From NCBI GenBank assembly GCA_024138015.1, contig JAMXBB010000002.1, forward strand, positions 15,669,931-15,733,930: a DNA stretch of 64,000 nt. Reading direction: 5' to 3'. The notes below the pieces were generated by a model. It worked only from the letters and a program-made list of their open reading frames with translations. It was not told the origin of the DNA and did not search any database. Source of the stretch: Lumnitzera littorea (lineage: Eukaryota; Streptophyta; Magnoliopsida; Myrtales; Combretaceae). The translations under genes and the position numbers were made by a program. Of the stretch, positions 36,140-46,691 are shown piece by piece (within the stretch, counting starts at the first letter, position 1; each line of letters starts with the position of its first letter).

Positions 36140-36933
36140 TACTGGTCCTTGCCCTCGACCAACTTCCTATGTTAAGCTGAGTAACTACACATCTCTTGGT
36201 AGTTGAGTTTTGAGTAGACATGTGCTTTGCTGACAACTTGACCCCTTGCATACCTACTTAGCTATGATTAAGCCGACCTCCATCTTAGTAATATTTGCAC
36301 TAAGAAGCTAAGAGATGCAATACACATTGCAGTAACTCCTTTGGTCAGCTCCTTGCTCGACACCTTCATCCTTACTATACCATTCGTCAGTTTCTACTTG
36401 AAGCATCTTTAATACGTTGTCACTACTTGTCTAGGACCATATGAAAGGATTTAACTACCTTAATCATTGATCACTTTGAATTTTCATTTGTATCATTTAT
36501 TATTTCTTGTACAATACTTCTTTGAGACATTGCCCTTTTAGTCTTTTCCATTTTAGGTAGGTATCCCTAATTTATGGGTATAAATACTCTTTATACATAT
36601 AGCTACAAGGAGAATCATCTCCAACATGCTGAACATACTTCTCTTTCCATAAACATTTCTTGTTAGTTTGTTTTCTTACTTCACTTTTATCCTAATTCTT
36701 AAGAAAGGTTAGGTGACGAGTAATATCACCAGACCATCTCATAGTTATATCAAGTTATGCTATGAGTTATTAGAAGTTTCATTGGTGCATTATATCCTTC
36801 GGAGCTATTCATAGATTTGCTTGTTTTACCTTTCTTGTTCTCGCGTATTCCCTTATTCGTTCTTCAAGCTTTCGGCAAGCTTGGACCTACCCCAAATGCC
36901 ATTGCCTTTGTCAGCCCTCGGCACAACATATTA
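36140..36933 (+). repeat. 3' LTR of Gyp3 (5' truncated)
   Basis: Aligns with 30904-31716. It ends ..CAACATATTA where the 5' LTR ends ..GATGTATCA, so the terminal CA has mutated. The loss of its first ~105 bp together with the C-terminal end of integrase indicates one deletion across the junction. Confidence 0.8.
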
Positions 36934-38552
36934 CATTGTCAAAGTAGTAAAAGCTTGTCTCCCCATCAAAGTAATAATAATCAAAGTTTGCTTCGTCATA
37001 AAACTAAGTAGTCTCTATAGTATATGTGCCTATAAGTGAAAAAATGCAAGCTCTTGAAGGGTGAGCTATGCCCCAGTACAGAACATTAAAAGCATATGCG
37101 TGTGTCACACATAGCAATAATTCACATGCAAACATATATAACTAATATAGCAAGCATTATTTAGTTATCTTATTTATTAGCTCACAAACAATACAGTTCC
37201 AGTGTCTTAAAACTTGGAGTAACTTACGATTCCTATACATGTAATTTATATATACACATACAAGTACACTAGTATTGGTGTGGGTCTTACCTAACATCTA
37301 AGTAACCCTTCCTAAAATCTAACTGGGCCGTCTTAATATGAAATCCCCATTAGGTGAGTCGCGTATGATCATTAGGTGTCTCACTAACCCACTAAACCCT
37401 ATTAATGGGAGGTCAAAGCCAAGCATAAGAAACATAGAAATTAATGAGTTCAAGTTTGAATTCATTCCAATTAATCAACTAATCTAATAAAGCACCACAA
37501 ACAAACATGTGTCCCGTACGTGAGTCTAGTGAACAATTAGTACTATCACTTATATGTACACCAAGAGTTTGCTTAAGTTCGATACCCTAATATGCATTTT
37601 AAAATAACATCATTTAGAAACTATTTTCTAAGATTTCTCATCTTAACTTGGTTCCCCTATTTCTCACTTGACTCTTGAGTTTAAAATCATCATTATCTAA
37701 GTTTTTAGGACCAATTTAGACTCCTAAGAAAGTTTAAAATAGATTAGGTTATGATTTAGAACATTAGGAACAAGGAAAAGAAGGAATATGGGAAGATACA
37801 TGTTCACAGCTAAGAATCATGGTTATGGACCTTAGCCATGATCCTCTTGTCCAAAATTTTCCCCCCTTATTTAAGCTTAAAACTCACTGTAACACCTTAG
37901 GAAGGTTCACGATCAAGATTATACTTGTGATTTTTGGCTATGAATGTGTTTCCCTCAAATCAAATTGTTTCTCCCACTTCCAACAATACTCCACTAATAA
38001 TCACCCCAAAGTCTCCCTAAACTGCAAAAAACAAACATTTACAACTCATTTTTGTCATCAAAATCAACCCTACTTTATCTATTAATTAAAAACTAAAACA
38101 AAACAGGAGATTAAGAATACTTACTCATTTCTTCAAAGGAGTAGCACTCAAAACTCAAATCACTGTTTTCATGATACTGCAAAACATGAATTTAATAAGG
38201 TTTTTCACCCCTTACTAAAGAAAAACGAATTTTACAATATCATCCATGGACAACATACCTTAAAATCATGTTTTCTTAGCAAAACTAGCTTTCTCTTATG
38301 ATTTTTGGTACCTAAAGCTTAGAGATCCGAATTTTAGACTCTAGGTTCAATGGCAGCTAAAGGATCTTGTATTGGTTAAGCAAAGAGATTAAAACAGTAT
38401 TTAAGGTTATGTTTAACTCTTTGTTAAGAGGGAGGGTTTCTAAACTTTTACTAACTGAAATGCCCTTATAGATATTAGTCAATTATATGCCATATCAATT
38501 CTAACTTATAACTTTATTTTATTTTATTTTTTAAATTTTTTTGGGCTTTACA
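36934..38552 (-). repeat. 5' LTR of Gyp1 (inner part interrupted by Gyp3)
   Basis: Direct match to 18951-19739, plus an extra block at about 37500-38330 absent from the other LTR. The outer end is TGTAAAGCC on the minus strand, followed on the + strand by the target duplication CTTTA. Homology to the inner 415 bp of the other LTR (18536-18950) was not found beyond the nested elements, so that part is lost. Confidence 0.8.
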
Positions 38553-38557
38553 CTTTA
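38553..38557. repeat. Right target-site duplication CTTTA of Gyp1
   Basis: Identical to 18531-18535, 20 kb away. Confidence 0.8.
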
Positions 38558-39798
38558 AACATTAATATTGAAAATATTATTTATTTTGATAATAATTATT
38601 ATAAGTTTCAATAGATATATTTCCCTGTTTTTTTTTCCTCTTGAGTATTTTAGTATATATATGTTAACTCATTGGGCGAGTATTAGATAGGACACAACTT
38701 CTCATTAGCCTAGCAAGCAAGTTTTGGGCATGTAGTTGAAAACCTTATAAGGTTTGAAATTATTTTTTTTGAGATACCTAATGTGATAATGGGACAAGTT
38801 TAAATTTTTCAAAGCTAATCTAAAATACATTCTACTTACATTCCTATTTCGATCACCACAATTAAGATATATAAGATTAGTTATGGGTTAAAATGTTATG
38901 TAATCATATTATTTGTCTATACATGATAAGTTTGATATCTAAGCATGTGCATATTGACTTTTCTATTAAAACAAAATTATTGCTACCATTGAAGTTTTGC
39001 AATTGTCATTAAGATTACGAACAATAGCTAGTAGCAGTAGATAATGATGGAAGATAATAACAACGACTAGTGTTAGTATTTAACAAAAAATAATAATGAT
39101 GGAATCCCATCGACTTCTTCAATGATGGATAATCTTAACCACAAACATCGGTTGCGAGTTTGACCTTCCATCATTAGTTGGGGCCAAAAGCCATCAGTAA
39201 TTATAATCTCTTAAAATTATCACATGATATATCATAGTTACAAGATTTCAATTATAAGTTTATAATCAATATTGAAAAATGTTTCAAAGTTTATAATCAA
39301 TTTAGAAAAATGTTTCAAAAGTGTTTCTTGTGAAATAAAAACAACCCAATTTTTTTTAGAAATAACATGTAAGTTTTCAATACTCTACACAATGGATCAA
39401 ACGATGAGTAAACATCTTATATTATGTTTGGATTGAGAGAAAGAATGGGGAGGGAATAGAAAGTTAGAATTTCAAGATGTTTTTCATGGTTTGGTAAAGA
39501 AAGGAAAGGTAGAAGGAATGAATTTGGAAAGAAATTGTTTTCCTTAATCCCTCCAAAAATCATTCTCTCCAAATTTGAAAGAATTGGATAGAAATGATCT
39601 AAAATTACTTGAATTTCCTCGTAATAAATGTACATACTAAAGTTAGTCACATTTTGACAAAATAGGCTATTCTATTGCTTATTTTCCTCCACTTTTATAT
39701 TCCTTTTATATTTATACTTTTTTTAACTTTATCTTCTTTTCTTTATAATTGTTTTCTTCCACTTTCATCCATTTCCCATTGCTTCTAGCGTCAGCATT
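38558..39798. other. Intergenic DNA
   Basis: No gene recognised. A stretch at about 39418-39640 (starting ttatgtttggattgag, with internal complementary ttccaaatttga/ggaaag text) has the wording of common plant miniature elements, but ends and target duplication were not resolved. Confidence 0.4.
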
Positions 39799-42118
39799 CG
39801 TGTAATTAAACGCTTGCAAATCCTAATTTTGTCATGTATAGGGACAAAGGGAGCGACAGAGACAAGAACGGTTGAAAAGAAACAGGAGAGGATAGCAACA
39901 TTTTCCATTTATATTTAGTAAGTCGTGCATCACAATTTCAAATGATCCAACAGTTTACTTTTGATGGTGTGTGAACGTGGAATTTAGGGTTTCAGTCTTT
40001 TTTTTTTTTTTTGGCCCTTTATTTTGTTTTGTTGTTTCCCTCGCCAGGAAGTGAAACTTGGTTTGATGGATATGATAAACTCCCTTCCCTTTATAGTTGT
40101 GGCCCTTTCCTTATAGCTGTAGGGACTCCAATTACTTGGCATGTGCAGACTATATTGTGTAATCGAAATGTGTCAAATCAATTTGTTTTTATTCAAATTT
40201 TGGTATATATTTACTCGAGTTTTACTTGTTTACAGCCAAGTCCGTTTTGAGTTACTTGAAAATATATAAAGTCAAGTCCAAGTTTTTAGTTAGCTCGAGT
40301 TGTTTATAAGCATTTTCGAGTTTTGACTCAAAGATTAAATATAAATTTTTGGCTACTAGAGATTAAATATACGTTGAATTCAATTTAAGTTTGAATATTA
40401 TCTAAACTAAAAGATTTTTTTTAATAAATAAAATCTAAACAAGCTTACTTGAATGGGGTTTGAATTTAAAATGCTAATCTTGATTAAGCTTAAGTTTTGA
40501 ACTTTTAAGTTGAACTCAAGCTTTAAACTTTTAGGTTAACTTCAAACTTGAGCTCCTGTAAACAAGTTGAACTCGAAGTATGTCAGTATTGAACTCGAGT
40601 TTGAGCTTAACTTCTTATTTTGAAAGTTTAATGTTTGAACTTGAGCTCAACATCATATGTTTTGAACCTGACTTGTTTATATATATATATATATATATAT
40701 ATCAATCACATTTTTAACCAAAGTTTAATATGACCTAATCTATACAATTTGTTAAATATGTGTAGTTGCTTTTAATCGTATGATATCACGTAATTTTTTG
40801 TTTTTTAATTTATAACATAAGGCAAGCAAACGCGGTTTGTATAATTCTTCATCGATTGCTTTCAGGGTATTTGTTGGTAATACTGTGTTTCCATAATTGT
40901 TGTAGGAATGTGCAAAGTCAAGACTAATAATAAAAAGAAAAAAATAATAATATAAGCCAACAAAAGATGAAGGGGCTAGGGAAAGAATTCCTTCTTAATA
41001 GAACTCTCCTTAAATATGGATCCCGAGAGTTATCTGTAAATAGGCAAGATGTTCTCACTAGTTTGTTAATAAAAAAAAAAAAACAAACAAAAAGAAATAA
41101 AAGATTCATAATATAGTAGCAATCGTGACTAGCTGCTTGCTTTAACAATCTTCTTCCATTAACATTTATTGCTAGTGGCCCCAAATCAGCAGAATCATTT
41201 GGTACTAAATATACATGACACAGTATTTGATTATAGTATTGTTATGATTTAAGATTTTTTTTTTTCTCTCACTTTAACTATCGTTTTTCAACAACAAGGT
41301 TTAAACTAATGAGGGAGTCAGTAACCCTATTATATATTGTATCATATAATACTGTACTTGATTGAGTAGGCTCTTAATGAATATTATTAGAAATTACAAG
41401 ATAGGCTCTAAATGCAAATTTTTCTAAAACCTACTATAAAAGATTATGGAATGGATACAATATTTTAGTACCCTATATCCACCTAAAACCCGTACTCTAA
41501 TTCTAAAGTATACAAGATATAAATTTCAAAATACCATGTATTCACCTTATAAAAATCATTAATGATAATAATAATAATGGATGTACTCTAACAAAAATAA
41601 TTATGGACATAAAATATTATTATTTTTTTACCTTTTATGTTCCACCAAAATTTAGGAAGAATAAATATATTGACTATAATCCAAGTCAATCATTCATAAC
41701 AAACCTAAAATATTTCTTATTTCATTTTTTTCCACCTTTTTCTTATCTCATTATTACATTTCTATATTTCGCTTCTATCGTGTCATTTCTTCCTCATTAG
41801 TGATCCTATATTTACTATTGGGCTTTTTATTAGATGTTATATTCATAAATTTATTGTAATCGATATGGTATTATATATTTTAATCACGTGAGCTGAACTT
41901 TTTAATAGATATAAGGTTTGAATAAGTGGAGGATGAATCTTCTTAATGAACATACTATTTTATTATTTATGTTGTGTAATGTAACTTTTGTTTATAATCT
42001 TATATGAGGTAAATTTTGCAATAACACTTTTCTTATAGTAGGAAATATTCTTTTATGCGATTTAAATGAATAACATATTATAAAAATATTGACAAGTTCA
42101 AATTGTTGAAAATTTACC
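39799..42118 (+). repeat. Segmental duplication, copy 2 (2.3 kb)
   Basis: Direct match to 15892-18078 over its full length. It contains a (TA)n microsatellite at about 40677-40702 and the tcgag-rich subregion at about 40205-40670. Without the 20-kb Gyp1 insertion the two copies would be only about 1.7 kb apart, so this was a near-tandem duplication before the retrotransposon arrived. It ends 2.2 kb upstream of the MYB start codon. Confidence 0.85.
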
Positions 42119-43900
42119 TTAATCAATGCTTAGTGAGGTACAGGCAGCTTTTCACCCTAGTCAGCCCATAATCATCCTTCCATTTTTCACTGTAAAATAA
42201 ATATTTCTTTTATGTCTGCGCCACACAAATCCTTTTTTTTTTTTTTTCTCTCGGTATTTTCCTTTTGGCAAAATTGTCCTATTTGAGGGAAATGCGAAGT
42301 ACGCTGCATTCTTCTGACGCTCCGTTTCCGTTGTCGCCGTGCTAAAATAGTAACGGTTCATCAAAATAACCTGTCCATTCAGGAAAAGATCTCAAGCGTG
42401 TATGTTCAGGGGAAAGACATGAAGACAAACTTCCGCCGATTTGTATCTTTTAGGGTTATTTTTTTAACCCTTTAAAATACTGTCACATGTAGCTAAAAAT
42501 TTAGATTAAATTAAAATGGTAATATAATGATAATGTAACAAGATATTTTAAATATAATTTTAACTTTTGAATTTATAATTTTATTTAAAGTAATTTATAA
42601 AATCTATTTTAACTCATGACATGATTACTGATATTTATGAGAGGTTCAATGATTCAAAAAGTGTGGGAACTATCGTATATTTTTAATAAAGGTGGACAAA
42701 GTTTGATTTGATGCAGTTTGCTTCTTTTACTGAACTAAGAACCTAACAAAATGATTCATTTTTTTTAATAAATAAAACCTAATTTTATAATTTTTTCGAG
42801 CCTAAATAAAAACGATTTACTCTGACTTGTTTCGTGATTTGAACAATTATTACAATATTATTTAATTTTCCTATAGGTTGATATTATTTATCACTTAGTT
42901 TGCAGTTTGAACCATTATTCACAATATCTTTTAATTTTTCCCTCCTCTGGTTCGCCAACATGCATATTTGCATGTGTAAACACCTATCGTCTCTTAATGC
43001 ATTTTAAGCATCAGGACAATGAAAGGGGACCTCCGTCTTTAGTTTGTATCAGGTGAAAGAGTGTACCCGTTTGTGCGGTGCTCCTGGAGCTTCTTTTTCT
43101 AGTTTTGCAATATATATATATTTTTTCCTTCCCGTGCTTAAAAAGTTCTAAAATTTATGAATATACCTTTAAAAGGTTTAAAAATCCAACATTTACAAAT
43201 TCTTAAGAAAAAATATTTGCCATATAAACCAGAATTGGCTATATAAAACTTGTCGTTTATGTCAAAATATGTAGTAACAAGCAAAGGGTCCTAAACTACT
43301 AAAGAGATTTGCGGCATACCACGGCTCTACTACTGTTTGAATTTTGTGATGGTGTCCGCAAGCTTTATTTATATAGAAGATACAAAATGTCAACTGATTA
43401 TCCATAATATAGATAACATGTTCTAATTAATAACATTTAAATCTTTTTGAGTTGGAATTTCACAATGATTTATTTCTAAAGTTGAATGCTTTGTATCCGA
43501 TCCAAATAGAAAATGTTACATTATAAAAACACGGTTTTGTTCATAAAATTTTTTAACTCTATTTCATCTCTTTGCAAAAGATTTTGAAGATTGAGTACAC
43601 AAGTTATGAAATATAAATAAATAAATAGAAAATAAAATTTTTCTATAAGCTTTTAAGCGCATCGAGATATTCTAAACATTTTCCATGTAATAAATAACTG
43701 AATTTTCTATTTATATTGTTTTTAAGATACTTATTAAGAGTTCAAAATAGATAATTATTAAAAAAAAAAAATTTCTCAAAACTGATTACGTACTTTACGA
43801 AAATGTAAACACATAAATTTCTTTAGTTAATAAATGTATATTATAAAGGTAGCGATTAACATTTTCCTCCAAGATTTTATTCATTTTTTTCTTTTGGGAA
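42119..43900. other. Intergenic DNA upstream of the MYB gene
   Basis: No gene, RNA or element recognised. A lysine-rich minus-strand open frame at 42161-42364 results partly from a poly(T) tract (about 42232-42247) and is not supported as a gene. Confidence 0.5.
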
Positions 43901-44291
43901 CATATCATCCAAAATATCACGTATGGCTTCATACGTAAGGGGCCAGCGGAAAATGTGCTACACGTGGTGTCTACTGTCTCTATCGAGTTCTCAAGTAGGT
44001 CCTATGATGTTGCAGCATGTGAATGTGGAAATTTCTGGGAGGTACCCAAAAACATCATTTATCATAAATTTCGATGTGATTCTCATTTGTCATTCGTTTA
44101 ACGCTGCATTACTATATACCATTTTTACTGTTGCAGTTAATTAAGCACGTGACAATGCAAATGAAGCATATAAAAAGAGCCTGTCTGTATTCCCTGAGTT
44201 CATCAATCAACAAAAAAAAAAAAAAAAGAAACTAAGCTCCAAAAGTGAGGAAGAGATCTGATATACTACTACAAAAGCAGCAGCTTGAAAG
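43901..44291 (+). promoter_or_regulatory. MYB promoter and 5' leader
   Basis: A TATA box, TATAAAAA, is at 44169-44176, placing transcription start near 44200. Two perfect G-boxes CACGTG are present: 43961-43966 (context ACACGTGG, an ABRE-type core) and 44146-44151, only 18 bp before the TATA box. G-boxes are bound by bZIP and bHLH factors and are common in light-, abscisic acid- or stress-responsive genes; a role here is inference. The presumed leader holds a run of A at about 44212-44227 and is about 90 nt long, with no upstream ATG seen between 44200 and 44291. Confidence 0.7.
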
Positions 44292-44424
44292 ATGGTGAGG
44301 AGTCCCTTCTATGATAAGAATGGAGTCAAGAAAGGGGCATGGAGTCCTGAAGAAGATAATAAGCTCAAAGCTTACATTGAGAAGTATGGTCATTGGAACT
44401 GGCGACTCCTTCCCAAGTTTGCGG
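44292..44424 (+). other. MYB exon 1
   Basis: 133 nt; codes residues 1-44 plus the first base of Gly 45. Donor is G/GTAATT at 44425. Confidence 0.92.
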
Positions 44425-46691
44425 GTAATTCATGAACCATTGCTCTCTATCATGAAGTAATTCTCACCTCGCCCTACTTTATACTCCGTGCTAATCATGC
44501 ATACAACGCCCTCCACCTCTCCCGAGAAAATGTTAAAATCACTCTTTTGAGCTTTTGATATTTTACATCTAAAGTTTTTCAAATTACAAAATGCCCAACT
44601 GAACTTTTGCTTCTTGGGTTGACCACCTTGCTCATCTTCCCAACTCTACGCTGTCAAGAACTCATCCCAAAAATGACAGAAATGGTAAAATTGACAAATA
44701 AAATCATTGGGTATGATACACAACACATTCAAACTTCAAGTTTTACAGCTAAAAATTTGATTTAGTATAATTATTTAGTAAATTCAAAGTTTGAGTAAGA
44801 AATTGAAGAAACTCCCAAAATGATTTTTGTTCTGATGTTCTCGATTTTTTCTTTGCTTGCAACTGAAATTGTGCAAACATAATACAATTCTAAGTAGGCT
44901 GCAAACCTAATTTATGTGTATGTATAATTTAAGTACGGCGAATACATTGTACAAGTAGATACATTGAGAAGAAAAACGAAAGACAATGATATGAAGTATT
45001 TTTGTTTTTCAATCTATAAATGCTTAAGCACTACTCTACAACTGAATGAATCTAATTATTAAGATAGTTGTTCTTTTAATAAATGTTGTGCTCATTCGAG
45101 TATATAGATTCCAGATATAAGCGTAATAGACCTCAAATTCGTATAATAAGAGTGTATGATCAGCGGGGCATCATCAATTTTTATTTTTATTTTTATTTTT
45201 TTCAGGTTTATCAAGGTGTGGCAAGAGTTGTAGGCTACGATGGGTGAATTACCTAAGACCAGATCTAAAAAGGGGAAACTACACCAAAGAGGAGGAAGAT
45301 TTGATCATCAAATTACACGAGGAACACGGAAATAAGTATGGATCTTGTGTCCTTTTACTATTAAATAATGCAAGAAGCAGCAACTTAATTTATATATCTC
45401 ATATATTGCTTGCAGCAATTTAAGTTTTTTTTTTTTTTTTTAAATGCACTTTTAGTTCTTTTATATTCCAAGTTTCACTATCAGGTTTTATTGCCGATGA
45501 ATTCGGTTGCATATCAATGGCATGGGGATTTTGATAAACACTTATTTAATTTATACTCAACTGTATATTCTTTTTTCTGGAAAACTTTCGAAAAATTGCT
45601 TAGTATTGAGGAGTCTTCTTGTGATATAGGGACCACGATGGGGTGATGATGGAAAGTGTAGGTGACAACTTCTGCCGAGAAATTATTAAGTATGGTAATA
45701 AAGGATGTTCTATTGAAATGGGAGGATACATGTAGAGCACATGAAAGTGTAGGAAAAATAATCAAGAATAAGTCTTCGAGGGAAAGAGACTTAAAAACTG
45801 TTGATTTCTTAAGATTGATGATAAATCGTCCTCAAAATACATTAATTTTGGTGTTTTTACATGATGTTGAGAAAACCCTAAAAAGTAGATTATAAAGGAA
45901 ATAAAAATGGAAAAATATTAAAAGTAAAGCTGATAATACTTTAGATCAACCAAAGTGAGTCAAAACATGACATGTGCACACAAGGAAGTTCACAAGATCA
46001 TCGAGATCAACCCTTTCTCCGTACCCCCTTTTGTCTTCTTTCATCTCGTTTGTCCCATGTACTCATAAATTGCACACTTTGCAGAAAAAAAAAAAAAAAA
46101 GGAATTTCTTTCTTTGCTTTTAATGAATTAAAAAGAAAATTACTCTTTTCAAATCTATCCATTTTATAGATGAGAAGATCTATCATTATGACTCATCATC
46201 TTCAGAGAATATTAATCATGGCTTAACAATTTTTTATCTTGTACAGATGGTCCCTTATAGCAACAAGGCTATCGGGAAGAACCGATAATGAGATAAAGAA
46301 TTATTGGCACTCTCATCTCAGGAAACGTTTTCTGCAAAACCCTAATACATCACGATCCAAACCAAATATAAGATTTAGTGAACCCGAAATTTCTAATTCT
46401 CTCTCGAACGCGGCATCGTCTAAATCCGATGCATCGTCTTCTGGGGAGGAGTCGGTTTTGAAGTCGAATGACAATGAGTTGGTGTCTTCAAACTCAACGG
46501 AAATGGTTTTGGATGAATCTGAAGGAGATTTCTGGACTCAGCCGTTTGTATCGGAATCCGATTACTATTCTTCTCTTGGTTCTAATAATTATCATGTGCA
46601 TAATAGTTTTGATGGGGATTTAGATTATCATTTTCAGAATCAACTTGTTATGGATGAATTTGGAGTTTATATATATGATGCCTCGTATTGA
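44292..46691 (+). CDS. R2R3-MYB transcription factor (3 exons, 235 aa)
   Basis: Sequence-specific nuclear DNA-binding protein. Exons are 44292-44424, 45206-45335 and 46247-46691. The 133- and 130-nt first two exons and the phase 1 and phase 2 introns (781 and 911 bp, GT-AG) are the canonical R2R3-MYB layout. R2 has Trp 17, 37 and 57; R3 has Tyr 70 in place of the first Trp, then Trp 89 and 108. The recognition helices read RCGKSCRLRW and GRTDNEIKNYW. The start gives MVRSPFYDKNGVKKGAW. The C-terminal 119 residues are Ser/Asn/acid-rich, with GDFWTQPF at 181-188. This resembles the Trp-containing acidic motif of stress-related MYB14/15-like proteins, a tentative subgroup. The bHLH-binding signature is spoiled: Glu 84 stands where Leu is required. 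No frameshift or stop interrupts it, so it is probably functional. Confidence 0.93.
45206..45335 (+). other. MYB exon 2
   Basis: 130 nt; acceptor TTTTTTCAG/GT after a strong pyrimidine tract, donor AA/GTATGG at 45336. Codes the end of R2 and most of R3 (residues 45-87 and two bases of Lys 88). Confidence 0.92.
46247..46691 (+). other. MYB exon 3
   Basis: 445 nt; acceptor TTGTACAG/ATGG. Codes the last R3 helix and the whole C-terminal region, ending TAT TGA. Earlier in-frame codons (46239 on) belong to the intron. Confidence 0.92.

Larger units (their letters stand above)
30796..36933 (+). mobile_element. Ty3/gypsy element Gyp3 (plus strand)
   Basis: LTRs at 30796-31716 (5') and about 36140-36933 (3', missing its first ~105 bp). 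A primer site remnant, TTAGTATCAAAGC (31721-31733), follows the 5' LTR. Internal order is gag, protease, RT, RNase H, integrase. The integrase end runs straight into the truncated 3' LTR near 36115-36140. Flanking 5-mers are CATCG (30791-30795) and CATTG (36934-36938). The intact Gyp1 LTR at 18951-18956 reads CCATCG at the corresponding position, so CATCG/CATTG is probably the target duplication. Gyp3 is an inverted relative of Gyp2. Confidence 0.85.
18536..38552 (-). mobile_element. Ty3/gypsy Tekay/Del-like element Gyp1 with nested insertions (20 kb)
   Basis: The complex is bounded by the 5-bp direct repeat CTTTA at 18531-18535 and 38553-38557. On the minus strand the host begins TGTAAAGCC (38552 downward) and ends GGACATTACA (18536), so the outer ends are LTR ends with TGTAA...TTACA symmetry. 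Host parts are a partial 5' LTR (36934-38552), gag-protease-RT-integrase with a chromodomain-like tail (19740-23805) and a 3' LTR (18536-19739). The 5' part of gag, the primer site and the inner end of the 5' LTR are not seen. In their place lie Gyp2, a type B LTR fragment and Gyp3. Integrase wording and the VKVQWS-like C-terminus place the host in the chromovirus Tekay/Del group. Confidence 0.85.

Noticed and set aside
40677..40702. (TA)n tract as a functional site
   Set aside because: It is a simple microsatellite expansion in copy 2 of the segmental duplication and is absent from copy 1.
42161..42364. Lysine-rich minus-strand open frame as a gene
   Set aside because: The lysine run comes from a poly(T) tract, and the frame has no domain, splice context or promoter.
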